Source: Sphingomonas hylomeconis
Lineage (GTDB): Bacteria > Pseudomonadota > Alphaproteobacteria > Sphingomonadales > Sphingomonadaceae
Assembly (NCBI RefSeq): GCF_025370105.1
Contig: NZ_JANQBK010000004.1
Span: 248,001-312,000 of the forward strand
Direction of reading: 5' to 3'
DNA length: 64,000 nt
The first letter of the stretch is position 1; every line of letters starts with the position of its first letter. Under the pieces are notes generated by a model. That model saw only the letters and a program-made list of their open reading frames with translations. It ran no database searches and was not told the DNA's origin. The translations under genes were made by a program, and so were the position numbers. This document shows, piece by piece, positions 33,426 through 45,463 of this stretch.

Positions 33426-34877
33426 ATGACCGAAACGATGCTCCAGTTCGTAGGACGGCCGCAGGCCTATCCCGGCAAGCGCCCGGCGGATCTGCGCGCC
33501 GAGGATTTCCGCGAGATCGCCAATCGCTATGCGCCGCCCGCCGCGGAGGACCAGGCCGGGCGCTGTTCGCAATGCGGCGTGCCCTATTGCTCGGTGCATT
33601 GCCCGCTGCACAACCATATCCCCGATTGGCTGCGGCTGACCGCCGAGGGCCGGCTGCGCGAGGCCTATGAGCTGAGCAATTCGACCTCGACCATGCCCGA
33701 GATCTGCGGCCGGATCTGCCCGCAGGACCGGTTGTGCGAAGGCAATTGCGTGATCGAGTTCACCGGGCACGGCGCGGTGACGATCGGCGCGGTGGAGAAA
33801 TTCATCACCGATACGGCGTGGGAGGAAGGCTGGGTCGAACCGGTCACGGTCGGTCCGGCGCGGGGCCAGTCGGTCGGTATCGTCGGCGCCGGCCCCGCGG
33901 GCCTCGCCGCGGCGGAATATCTGCGCAATTACGGCTATGACGTGCACGTCTATGATCGCTACGATCGCGCCGGCGGGCTGCTCACCTATGGCATTCCCGG
34001 CTTCAAGCTCGAAAAGCACGTCGTCATGCGCCGCGTCGAGCGGCTGAAGGACGGCGGCATCGTCTTCCACGAGAATTTCGAGGTCGGCCGCGATGCCAGC
34101 CTGGACGAACTGCGCCAGCGCCATGACGGCGTGCTGATCGCCACCGGCGTGTACAAGCCGCGCGCGATCAAGGCGCCGGGCGTGGGCAGCGACGGCGTGG
34201 TCGACGCGCTCGATTTCCTCACCGCATCCAACCGCAAGGGCTTCGGCGATGCCGTGCCGGCGTTCGACGACGGCTCGCTGGATGCCGCGGGCAAGCATGT
34301 CGTGGTGATCGGCGGCGGCGATACGGCGATGGATTGCGTGCGCACCTCGATCCGCCAGGGCGCCGCAAGCGTGAAGTGCCTCTATCGCCGCGACCGCGCC
34401 AACATGCCCGGCTCGCAGCGCGAAGTCGCCAATGCCGAGGAAGAAGGCGTCGAATTCGTCTGGCTGTCCGCGCCGGAAGCCTTCGCCGCCGGCAATGACG
34501 ATGCGCTGGGCCGCGTGACCGGCGTCCAGGCCAGCCGCATGCGCCTCGGCGCCGCCGATGCGAGCGGCAGGCGCGCGCCGGAGATCGATCCGGCGGGCGG
34601 GTTCGACGTGCCCGCCGACCTCGTGATCAAGGCGCTTGGCTTCGATGCCGAGGATCTGCCGACGATGTTCGGCGCGCCGGAACTCGGCGTGACGCGCTGG
34701 GGCACGGTGCTCGTCGGCAAGACGCTGATGACCTCGCTCGACGGCGTGTTCGCGGCCGGCGACATCGTGCGCGGGGCGAGCCTCGTCGTATGGGCGATTC
34801 GCGACGGCCGGGATGTCTCCGCGGCGATGCACAAGTGGCTCAAGGCCAAGGCGGCCGCCGCGAAGGTGGCTGCCTGA
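33426..34877 (+). CDS. gltD: Glutamate synthase small subunit
   Basis: 483 residues. GltD carries electrons from NADPH through FAD and 4Fe-4S clusters to GltB. Cysteine clusters are CSQCGVPYC...HCP (about residues 41-60) and ICGRICPQDRLCEGNC (about 95-110). FAD binding is GIVGAGPAGLAAAEYL (about 150-165); NADPH binding is VVVIGGGDTAMDC (about 290-302). A C-terminal GVFAAGDIVRGASLVVWAI closes the fold. It precedes gltB by 61 bases, the reverse of the common gltBD order. Confidence 0.96.
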   Translation: MTETMLQFVGRPQAYPGKRPADLRAEDFREIANRYAPPAAEDQAGRCSQCGVPYCSVHCPLHNHIPDWLRLTAEGRLREAYELSNSTSTMPEICGRICPQDRLCEGNCVIEFTGHGAVTIGAVEKFITDTAWEEGWVEPVTVGPARGQSVGIVGAGPAGLAAAEYLRNYGYDVHVYDRYDRAGGLLTYGIPGFKLEKHVVMRRVERLKDGGIVFHENFEVGRDASLDELRQRHDGVLIATGVYKPRAIKAPGVGSDGVVDALDFLTASNRKGFGDAVPAFDDGSLDAAGKHVVVIGGGDTAMDCVRTSIRQGAASVKCLYRRDRANMPGSQREVANAEEEGVEFVWLSAPEAFAAGNDDALGRVTGVQASRMRLGAADASGRRAPEIDPAGGFDVPADLVIKALGFDAEDLPTMFGAPELGVTRWGTVLVGKTLMTSLDGVFAAGDIVRGASLVVWAIRDGRDVSAAMHKWLKAKAAAAKVAA

Positions 34878-34938
34878 ACGATCTACCCCGGATACCGCGC
34901 GCCTGCGCGATCTACCTCAATGTGAAGGACTGGCTGGC

Positions 34939-39459
<4,521 letters not shown>

Positions 39460-39527
39460 CGCGGGACTCGATGCCGGCCGCCTTTCCTGCTAGGAGGTGC
39501 GCCGGTATTCGGATCGGACGGCGTATC

Positions 39528-39956
39528 ATGCGACTGATTTCTTTGGCTGTTTCCACCGCCGCGTTGATCGCGGCAGCACCTGCGGCGGCAAATGAGCGCG
39601 CCGCGCCGAGCGTCGATCAGGTCGCGCGCGCGCTGGCCGATCCGCAGGTCCAGGCCGGCGTCGCGACGGTGCTCGATGCCTTTGCCGGCACGGTGCTCGA
39701 CACGCGCGTCGGGCCACTGGCGCATTATACCGACAAGGTCCGCCCGGACGATACGCTGCGCGATGTCGCGCGGCGCGGCGATCCCGCCTTCGACCGGCAT
39801 CTGCAGGAGCGCACCCGCGGCGCCGTCGCGCTGGCCGGGCGCACCGCGCAGGATGCCGCGACGATGCAGGCCGAGCTGGCCCGCACCGCCGCCCGGCTGC
39901 GCGATCTGATGGCGACCACCTCGGCCGTGCTGGACGCCGTTTCGACCGGGCAATAG
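39528..39956 (+). CDS. Small exported alpha-helical protein
   Basis: 142 residues, not recognised. The N-terminus is a Sec signal (RLISLAVSTAALIAAAPAAA, cleaved near residue 21). The mature part is alanine- and arginine-rich and mostly helical by composition, with a long stretch from about residue 88 to the end that could be amphipathic or coiled coil. The ATG at 39528 is supported by the signal peptide; the upstream frame from 39249 lies inside gltB. Function unknown. Confidence 0.72.
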   Translation: MRLISLAVSTAALIAAAPAAANERAAPSVDQVARALADPQVQAGVATVLDAFAGTVLDTRVGPLAHYTDKVRPDDTLRDVARRGDPAFDRHLQERTRGAVALAGRTAQDAATMQAELARTAARLRDLMATTSAVLDAVSTGQ

Positions 39957-40032
39957 GCCGGTACGGCACGGAATTTTCGGGCAGCGCCGCCACCCCCTAT
40001 CGGCCTCCGGCGCCTTCGCCTAACAGAAGTGC

Positions 40033-40704
40033 ATGTGGCAACTTCATCAATTTCCGCTCTGCCCGTTCTCGCGCAAGGTGCGCCTGCTGCTGGGCGAGAA
40101 GGGCGTCGGCTACGATCTCGTGCGCGAATCGCCGTGGGAGCGGCGCGACGAATTCCTCGACATGAACCCGGCCGGTCAGGTCCCGCTGATGATCGATCCG
40201 GCGCGCAAGATCCTGCTGATGGATTCGATGGCGATCTGCGAATATCTCGAGGAAACCGTCGATAAGGCGCAGATGATCAGCGGCACCGCGCCGAATCGCG
40301 CCGAGATCCGCCGTCTGGTCTCCTGGTTCGACACGCAATTCTATGCCGACATCACCGCGCCCTTGATGCACGAGCGCATGATCAAGCGGCTGGTGACCAA
40401 GGAATCGCCCGATTCCAAGGCGCTGCGCGAGGCGATGAAGGCGGCGGTGCGCCATCTCGATTATACCGATTATCTGCTCGGCCATCATAACTGGATCGGC
40501 GGCACGACGATGAGTCTGGCCGATCTGGCGGCGGCGGCGCAGATTTCGGTGACCGATTATCTCGGCGGGATCGATTGGAAGAATCACGAGGAAACCGCGC
40601 GCTGGTATGCCGGCATGAAGAGCCGCCCGAGCTTCCGCCCCTTGCTCTCGGAACGGATGGAGGGAATCTCGCCGCCGCCGCATTATGACGACGTGAATTT
40701 CTGA
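40033..40704 (+). CDS. Glutathione S-transferase family protein
   Basis: 223 residues. The thioredoxin-like N-terminal domain has FPLCPFSRKVRLLLGEKG, where C10 is the likely glutathione-reactive residue, and NPAGQVPLM with the cis-proline region; the SMAICEYLEE motif binds glutathione. The C-terminal helical domain runs to residue 223. Substrate unknown. The TGA stop shares its A with the csaA start, so the two are translationally coupled. Confidence 0.9.
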   Translation: MWQLHQFPLCPFSRKVRLLLGEKGVGYDLVRESPWERRDEFLDMNPAGQVPLMIDPARKILLMDSMAICEYLEETVDKAQMISGTAPNRAEIRRLVSWFDTQFYADITAPLMHERMIKRLVTKESPDSKALREAMKAAVRHLDYTDYLLGHHNWIGGTTMSLADLAAAAQISVTDYLGGIDWKNHEETARWYAGMKSRPSFRPLLSERMEGISPPPHYDDVNF

Positions 40705-41075
40705 TGCACGTGACGCACGATGCCGCGGCCGGCGCCGCCGCGACGATCGGCTTCGACGACTTTCTCGCGGTCGATATCCGCGTCGGCACGATCCTGGAGG
40801 CGCTGCCGTTCCCCGAGGCGCGCAAGCCAGCCTACCGGCTGGTGATCGATTTCGGCCCGGTGATCGGCGTGAAACGCTCGTCCGCGCAGATCACCGAGCA
40901 TTACAGCCTCGCCGATCTGCCCGGCCGACAGGTCGCGGCGGTGGTCAATTTCCCGCCGCGCCAGATCGGGCCGGTGATGTCCGACGTGCTGACCCTGGGC
41001 TTTCCGGACGAATCGGGCCATGTCGTGCTGGTCTCGCCCAGCCGGCCCGTGCCCAATGGCGGACGCCTGTTCTAG
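40704..41075 (+). CDS. csaA: CsaA-like tRNA-binding chaperone
   Basis: 123 residues. The whole protein is an OB-fold tRNA-binding domain: FLAVDIRVGTILEALPFPEARKPAYRL, then SSAQITEHYS, then GRQVAAVVNFPPRQIGPVMSDVL are the CsaA signatures. CsaA is a dimeric chaperone implicated in export and heat tolerance in other bacteria. It starts at the ATG overlapping the GST stop and ends with a four-base overlap with the convergent PNPOx-like gene. Confidence 0.93.
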   Translation: MHVTHDAAAGAAATIGFDDFLAVDIRVGTILEALPFPEARKPAYRLVIDFGPVIGVKRSSAQITEHYSLADLPGRQVAAVVNFPPRQIGPVMSDVLTLGFPDESGHVVLVSPSRPVPNGGRLF

Positions 41076-41521
41076 GCCGGCCCGCCGCCCTTCAGCACGA
41101 TCTCGCCTTCATCCTCGCCGTCCCAATAATGCGCGCGCACGCCGACGACCTTGATCAGCACCAGGCCCGGCGTGTCCACGACCTGCGGAAACCAGCGGTC
41201 GAGCCCGCTGGTCCAGTGCTCGGCAAACGCCGCCTTGTCGCGGATCAGATCCGCCCGGCCCTCGATCGCGACGAAGAACGGGCGCAGCCCGAGCATTCCG
41301 GCCTTGCCCTGGAACGATAAGGAGACGTTGGGCGCGGCGGTGATGTCCTTGACCATCCGCGTGTCGTCGGTGGTGAAATACCAGCTGTCGCCGTCATAAT
41401 CGACCTCGCGATTGTTGCTCATCGGCCGCGCGGCGATCGCGTCATTGTCGGTCCGGGTCGAGAGCATGGCGAAGTCGATATCTTTCATCGCCTCGGCGAT
41501 GTCGTGCAGCGTCTTGGGCAT
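41072..41521 (-). CDS. Pyridoxamine 5'-phosphate oxidase-like flavin-binding protein
   Basis: 149 residues. The split-barrel pattern FAMLSTRTDNDAIAARPMSN, then WYFTTDDTRMVKDITAAPNVSLSF, then RADLIRDKAAFAEHWTSGLDRWFP matches the general-stress-protein-26/PNPOx group that binds FMN or F420. Catalysis is not predicted confidently. The gene is convergent with csaA, overlapping four bases. Confidence 0.88.
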   Translation of the reverse strand: MPKTLHDIAEAMKDIDFAMLSTRTDNDAIAARPMSNNREVDYDGDSWYFTTDDTRMVKDITAAPNVSLSFQGKAGMLGLRPFFVAIEGRADLIRDKAAFAEHWTSGLDRWFPQVVDTPGLVLIKVVGVRAHYWDGEDEGEIVLKGGGPA

Positions 41522-41579
41522 GGCGTCTCTCCTGTGTCGATCGGTGAACGACCCAGGCGGCGCTTGGCTCCCTTTGCGA

Positions 41580-41996
41580 TCAGTCGCTCTCGATCAGCCT
41601 CAACGTGGCGGCGTCGCGCGCCCCGCCGAAAAAGGCATCGAGACACTGTCCGAACCCGGCCGCGCCGCCCGCCGCCTCGAACAGGGTACAGCTCGAGCGC
41701 AATTTCACCGCGTCGATCCCGCCCAGGATCGCCTCGGCCGAGCGCTGGCCGGCATGGCCGAGCATCGCCGCGACACAGGCCGCCAGCCGCGCATTGAGCA
41801 GCGGATGCGCCAGATAGGCACGCGCTTCGGCCAGGTCGCGGATCGCGTAGAACCGCGCGGTCGGGCTCTGCCCGAGCCCGGCGATCTGCGGGAAGATGAA
41901 CCACATCCAGTGGCTGCGTTTGTCCCCCGCGCCGAGCTCGGCCAGCGCAGTGTCGTAGCTGTCGCGTTGCGCGTCGAGGAACCGCTCCAGGCTCAC
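41580..41996 (-). CDS. DUF1810 family protein
   Basis: 138 residues. LERFLDAQRDSYDTALAEL near the start, GDKRSHWMWFIFPQIAGLG, and the SCTLFEAAGG C-terminal pattern are the DUF1810 signature. Function unknown; the family is soluble. The start is a GTG at 41996, which lies just inside the ung stop region (overlap of a few bases); a longer frame to 42458 runs through ung in another frame and is not used. Probably co-transcribed with ung. Confidence 0.85.
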   Translation of the reverse strand: MSLERFLDAQRDSYDTALAELGAGDKRSHWMWFIFPQIAGLGQSPTARFYAIRDLAEARAYLAHPLLNARLAACVAAMLGHAGQRSAEAILGGIDAVKLRSSCTLFEAAGGAAGFGQCLDAFFGGARDAATLRLIESD

Positions 41997-41998
41997 CG

Positions 41999-42691
41999 CT
42001 AGGTCTCCGCCAGTTCGGGCAAGGCCCAGTCGATCGTCCCGCGGCCGTGTGCGGCGAGAAAGGCATTGGCCTGCGAAAACGGCCGCGATCCGAAAAAGCC
42101 GGTCCGCGCCGACAGCGGCGAGGGATGCGCCGCCATCAGCACCAGATGGCGGGTGGCATCGATCAGCGCCGCCTTCTGCTGCGCGTGCGCGCCCCACAGC
42201 AGGAAGACGACCGGTTCGGCCTTGGCGCTGACCAGCCGGATCACCGCATCGGTGAACGGCTCCCAGCCGCGCTTGCGATGCGACGCCGCCTGCCCCTCCT
42301 CGACCGTCAGCACGGTGTTGAGCAGCAGCACGCCCTGTTCCGCCCAATGGTCGAGGAAACCGTGCGCAGCGCGCGCGATGCCGAGATCCGCCTGCAATTC
42401 CTTGTAGATGTTGACCAGCGAGGGCGGCGGTCGCACGCCCGGCTGGACCGAGAAGCACAGGCCGTGCGCCTGCCCCGCGCCGTGATACGGATCCTGGCCG
42501 AGGATCACCACGCGCACCCGATCGAGCGGCGTCAGATCGAACGCGCGAAAGCGATCCGCCGGCGCCGGGAAGATGCGCTTGCCCGCGGCCTGCTCGGCTT
42601 CCAGAAAGGCCTCGAGCGCCGCCATCGACGCGCCGTCCAGCGCGGGACCAAGCGACCCGCGCCAGCTGTCATGCATCATCCCAGCCCGCAT
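41999..42691 (-). CDS. ung: Uracil-DNA glycosylase
   Basis: 230 residues. Family 1 [24 protein letters not shown] with D67 as the general base, [17 protein letters not shown], and the minor-groove-intercalating [13 protein letters not shown] loop. It removes uracil from DNA in base-excision repair. The ATG at 42691 is used; ATGs at 42679 and 42676 are alternatives because the N-terminal residues are not conserved. Starts seven bases after the PhnA-domain stop, in one leftward run with DUF1810. Confidence 0.95.
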   Translation of the reverse strand: MRAGMMHDSWRGSLGPALDGASMAALEAFLEAEQAAGKRIFPAPADRFRAFDLTPLDRVRVVILGQDPYHGAGQAHGLCFSVQPGVRPPPSLVNIYKELQADLGIARAAHGFLDHWAEQGVLLLNTVLTVEEGQAASHRKRGWEPFTDAVIRLVSAKAEPVVFLLWGAHAQQKAALIDATRHLVLMAAHPSPLSARTGFFGSRPFSQANAFLAAHGRGTIDWALPELAET

Positions 42692-42697
42692 GCCCGA

Positions 42698-43006
42698 TCA
42701 GCGCTTCCGGACGAATTCGGCGCGCAGCACCAGGCCCTTGATGCCCTCGTAGCGGCAGTCGATCTCCTGCGCGTCGCCGGTCAGGCGGATCGACTTGATC
42801 AGCGTGCCGCGCTTCAGCGTCTGCCCGGCGCCCTTGACGGTCAGATCCTTGATCAGCGTCACCTGATCGCCGTCGGCGAGCAGATTGCCGACCGAATCGC
42901 GCACCTCGACCGCGCCGTCGCCCGCCGGGGCCGCCGCCGCGTCGGCCGCGCTGATCCATTCGCCGCTCGCCTCGTCATAGACGAAGCTGTCATCGTCATT
43001 CGCCAT
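42698..43006 (-). CDS. PhnA (YjdM) domain protein
   Basis: 102 residues. The C-terminal two thirds (VRDSVGNLLADGDQVTLIKDLTVKGAGQTLKRGTLIKSIRL to DCRYEGIKGLVLRAEFVRK) match the PhnA/YjdM core. The N-terminal zinc-ribbon of longer members is absent; an acidic stretch takes its place. The old name alkylphosphonate utilisation protein is not supported by function. It is the third of four leftward small genes. Confidence 0.85.
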   Translation of the reverse strand: MANDDDSFVYDEASGEWISAADAAAAPAGDGAVEVRDSVGNLLADGDQVTLIKDLTVKGAGQTLKRGTLIKSIRLTGDAQEIDCRYEGIKGLVLRAEFVRKR

Positions 43007-43014
43007 GGATCGGA

Positions 43015-43140
43015 TCAGCTCTTGATCGTGACCATGTCGACCGACTTGTTCTTGGTCGAGCTGTTGGCGGCGATCGCCTTGACCTTTTCGGCCTTGGGCT
43101 TGCGGACTTCCTTGTTCGACTTCTTCTGGCTCTTCGCCAT
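43015..43140 (-). CDS. 41-residue lysine-rich micro-protein
   Basis: Sequence begins MAKSQKKSNKEVRKPKAEK and ends DMVTIKS; ten lysines and one arginine in 41 residues give a strong positive charge. A GAGGAA ribosome-binding site lies eight bases before the ATG and the gene is packed eight bases before the PhnA-domain start, so a real gene is likely despite its size. No hydrophobic segment. It may bind nucleic acid or ribosome, by composition only. Confidence 0.75.
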   Translation of the reverse strand: MAKSQKKSNKEVRKPKAEKVKAIAANSSTKNKSVDMVTIKS

Positions 43141-43257
43141 GGCCGGTTCCTCACGGGCGAGATGCCCGGTGCCGAGCATAGGCCGCAAATCGCGGCATGG
43201 CGCGCGGATTCGGAACCTGCCGTGCATTCGGGCCATTGAAAGAAAGGATCGAGGAGA

Positions 43258-43884
43258 ATGCGCATGCTGGAACATATCCCCCATTGGCTGGGCTCCGCGC
43301 TGCACGGGCTGCGCGCGGGGGCGGACAAATTGGCGATCGCGCAAGGCGACCTGCACGGCGCGGCGACGATCGACCTGTCGAGCCCGGCATTCGGCGCGCA
43401 GGGCCGCCTGCCGCCGCGTTTCACCGCGGATGGCGAGGGCGTCTCGCCGCCGCTGGTCTGGGGGCCGGTGCCCGAGGGCACGGCGATGCTCGCCTTGCTG
43501 GTCGAGGATGCCGATGCGCCGACGCCCGCGCCGCTGGTCCATGCGATCGTCTGGGGCGTGCCGGCCGATGCCGGGCGGATCGCCGAAGGCGCGATCGTCG
43601 CCGATGGCACGGGCAGCGCGGCGGCCGGCGATGTCGGGCGCAATTCCTATTTCAGCGAAGGCTGGCTGCCGCCCGATCCGCCGACCGGGCATGGCGATCA
43701 TGCTTATGCATTCCAGCTGTTCGCGCTCGATGCGGGCGTCGCCGATCCCGGCGAGACGCCGGGCCGCGCGGCGCTGCTGCGGGCGATGGCGGGGCATGTG
43801 CTGGGCGCCGGTGTGCTGATTGGCACCTATTCGCGGGGGGAGGTGGCGGCGAGCGGTCCGCTGGGGAGCGTGCTGCCGGCCTAG
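43258..43884 (+). CDS. YbhB/YbcL-type PEBP protein
   Basis: 208 residues. The Raf-kinase-inhibitor-like (PEBP) fold is shown by PPRFTADGEGVSPPLVW, then LVEDADAPTP, then HAIVWGVPADAG and a final YAFQLFALDA. The N-terminal 35 residues include a hydrophobic but not clearly signal-like stretch. Bacterial members bind small ligands or have no known role. It is divergent from the micro-protein gene by 117 bases. Confidence 0.9.
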   Translation: MRMLEHIPHWLGSALHGLRAGADKLAIAQGDLHGAATIDLSSPAFGAQGRLPPRFTADGEGVSPPLVWGPVPEGTAMLALLVEDADAPTPAPLVHAIVWGVPADAGRIAEGAIVADGTGSAAAGDVGRNSYFSEGWLPPDPPTGHGDHAYAFQLFALDAGVADPGETPGRAALLRAMAGHVLGAGVLIGTYSRGEVAASGPLGSVLPA

Positions 43885-43894
43885 GCCGGCGGTG

Positions 43895-43990
43895 TCAGCC
43901 GAGGGCTGCGCCGGCCAGGGCCTGCTGGCCGATCAGGGCGAGGAGGGTGACGGCGAAGGCGGCGACACCCAGGAAAATGCTGCGGGTCAT
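43895..43990 (-). CDS. 31-residue hydrophobic peptide (second of a tandem pair)
   Basis: MTRSIFLGVAAFAVTLLALIGQQALAGAALG is one hydrophobic segment with a short basic N-terminus, either a single-pass membrane peptide or a bare signal-like sequence. It lies 26 bases after the similar 36-residue peptide and reads the same way. Its own ribosome-binding site is weak, so it may rely on coupling or read-through from the first. No function known. Confidence 0.55.
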   Translation of the reverse strand: MTRSIFLGVAAFAVTLLALIGQQALAGAALG

Positions 43991-44016
43991 GCCGGCGCGA
44001 TCCGGACGGTTGCCGA

Positions 44017-44127
44017 TCACGCGATCGGCAACACGGGAACCGCAGCGCTGACCATCAGCGTGGCGACGAACAGAGCGGCGACGGCGGAGAAAGCGACGCG
44101 CTGGAGAGCTTCGAACCGAACGGACAT
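44017..44127 (-). CDS. 36-residue hydrophobic peptide (first of a tandem pair)
   Basis: A short peptide (MSVRFEALQRVAFSAVAALF at the start, ending VPVLPIA) with an N-terminal basic region and one membrane-length hydrophobic segment. A good AGGGA ribosome-binding site stands eight bases before the ATG but is buried in the stem of a leader hairpin (44136-44184). Similar tiny membrane peptides are known to me from other sphingomonads, from memory only. Probably an inner-membrane peptide; role unknown. Confidence 0.62.
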   Translation of the reverse strand: MSVRFEALQRVAFSAVAALFVATLMVSAAVPVLPIA

Positions 44128-44135
44128 GATGACTA

Positions 44136-44184
44136 TTCCCTGTATTTCCGGCGGTCCGGACCATCCGTCCGCCGATGCAGGGAA
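44136..44184 (-). promoter_or_regulatory. Leader hairpin that buries the ribosome-binding site of the 36-residue peptide
   Basis: On the minus-strand RNA, 5'-arm TTCCCTG (44184-44178) pairs perfectly with CAGGGAA (44142-44136), which contains the AGGGA Shine-Dalgarno of the peptide at 44127. Inside this, six GC-rich pairs (44169-44174 with 44149-44154) and four more (44064 region omitted; 44164-44167 with 44157-44160) stack to a three-base loop. A fold that hides the ribosome-binding site is typical of temperature- or ligand-switched translation control. Confidence 0.55.
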
Positions 44185-44187
44185 GAT

Positions 44188-44203
44188 TGCATGCGCCGTG
44201 CCA
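44188..44203 (-). promoter_or_regulatory. Sigma54-like -24/-12 element
   Basis: The minus strand reads TGGCACGGCGCATGCA. It matches TGGCACG-N4-TTGCA in all but one position, with the obligatory GG and GC ten bases apart. A start about 12 bases downstream (near 44177) would remove the 5' arm of the leader hairpin, so the two readings cannot both apply to one transcript. A chance match in GC-rich DNA is possible. Confidence 0.35.
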
Positions 44204-44308
44204 GTTTTCGAAGCCGTTGGTTTTCCTCGCTTTATCTGCGGGGAGCCGCGTTCGATCGCAAGTCGGGCCAAGTAACGTGGTGAAATACGCCAACCTTTGG
44301 CGCGGCGT

Positions 44309-45334
44309 TCAGCAGTCCGCGCGCAGCCGGTTGCGACCGGCATTCTTCGCGGCATAGAGCAGCGCATCGGCGCGCCCGAAGGCGCTGGCCAGCGGCTCGT
44401 CGCTGCCGGCGCAGGTCAGTCCGGCGGAGAAGGTCACTTCGCCAAGCGGCTCGTCCGTGCCGCGCAGCCGATAGCGTTTGGCGGCGACGGTCAGCCGCGC
44501 ATCGTTCAGCGTCCGCTGCGCCGCCTCATGGTCGACATCGCTGAACAGGATGGCGAACTCCTCCCCACCATAGCGCGAGACGAGGTGCCCGGCGCAGGTC
44601 TGCGACAGCGCCTCGGCGATCGCCTTGAGCACCCGGTCGCCGACGGCATGGCCGAAGCGATCGTTGACCGCCTTGAAGCGATCGACATCGCACACCGCGA
44701 TGCACAGCCGCGCGCCGCTCGCCGCCGAGGCGGCAAAGGCCTCCTCGAACGCGCGGCGATTGGGCAGATCGGTCAGCGGGTCGCGGCGTGCATTGTCGCG
44801 CGCCTCCTCCAGCTTGGCGCGCAATTCGCTCGCCTCGTGCGTCGCCGCCTCGAGCCGCGTCTCGGCGGTGCGCACGCGCGCGATCATCGATCCGGTGAGC
44901 TGCACCACGTCGCTCATCCCCAGCATGTCGAGCCGGCGCAGCGCCTCGGCACGGGCGGCGAGATCGCGGCCGAAATCCTCCGTCTCGACGCGCATCGCCT
45001 GCACCATGTCGGTAAAGCCCTCGACCTGCATCTGCGTCTGCGCGACGAGCCCGTCATTGCTCGGCCGGTCGCCGGGGCCGCCGCCGAGCGGCGCGCCATC
45101 GCGAACCTGCCCGCCGAGCTTTTCGATATCGTTGCGCGACAGGCGCACGCCGCCATCGGTCAGCGTGCGCACGCTGCGGGCCACCGCGCTGTCGGGATGG
45201 GTGAGCACGCCGTGCGCAAAGGCATAATGCGCCGGATCGGGGCTCAGGTGATGTTCGCGCAGAAAATCGCCGATACGCTCGAACAGGTCGACCGCCGCAT
45301 TCTCCACCGCCATCCGTGCAAGCACCCGCGACAT
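44309..45334 (-). CDS. GGDEF-domain diguanylate cyclase
   Basis: 341 residues. The C-terminal domain has DPLTDLPNRRAFEEAF, CDVDRFKAVNDRFGHAVGD and the active-site GGEEF at residues 256-260. The five residues before it (LVSRY) do not give the RxxD inhibitory site, so product feedback by c-di-GMP is not expected. The N-terminal 150 residues are helical and not a recognised sensor; a coiled-coil-like stretch (about 155-185) joins the two. Likely cytoplasmic. A GGAAGGAG ribosome-binding site precedes the ATG. Confidence 0.92.
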   Translation of the reverse strand: MSRVLARMAVENAAVDLFERIGDFLREHHLSPDPAHYAFAHGVLTHPDSAVARSVRTLTDGGVRLSRNDIEKLGGQVRDGAPLGGGPGDRPSNDGLVAQTQMQVEGFTDMVQAMRVETEDFGRDLAARAEALRRLDMLGMSDVVQLTGSMIARVRTAETRLEAATHEASELRAKLEEARDNARRDPLTDLPNRRAFEEAFAASAASGARLCIAVCDVDRFKAVNDRFGHAVGDRVLKAIAEALSQTCAGHLVSRYGGEEFAILFSDVDHEAAQRTLNDARLTVAAKRYRLRGTDEPLGEVTFSAGLTCAGSDEPLASAFGRADALLYAAKNAGRNRLRADC

Positions 45335-45463
45335 CCCGCTCCTTCCGCATCCATCTGCGCCTCACTGGAGCGCAGTGCGACCCGCCTTCCTGCCGTCGCC
45401 ATTTAGGCCCGAACTGCTAACAACCGGTTTGCGCGGGGCCAAAAACGCCTCGTTCCGGGTCGA

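Noticed and set aside
41997..42458. Extension of the DUF1810 frame into ung
   Set aside because: The additional part lies antiparallel in frame terms to the certain ung gene sequence on the same strand and shows no DUF1810 pattern.
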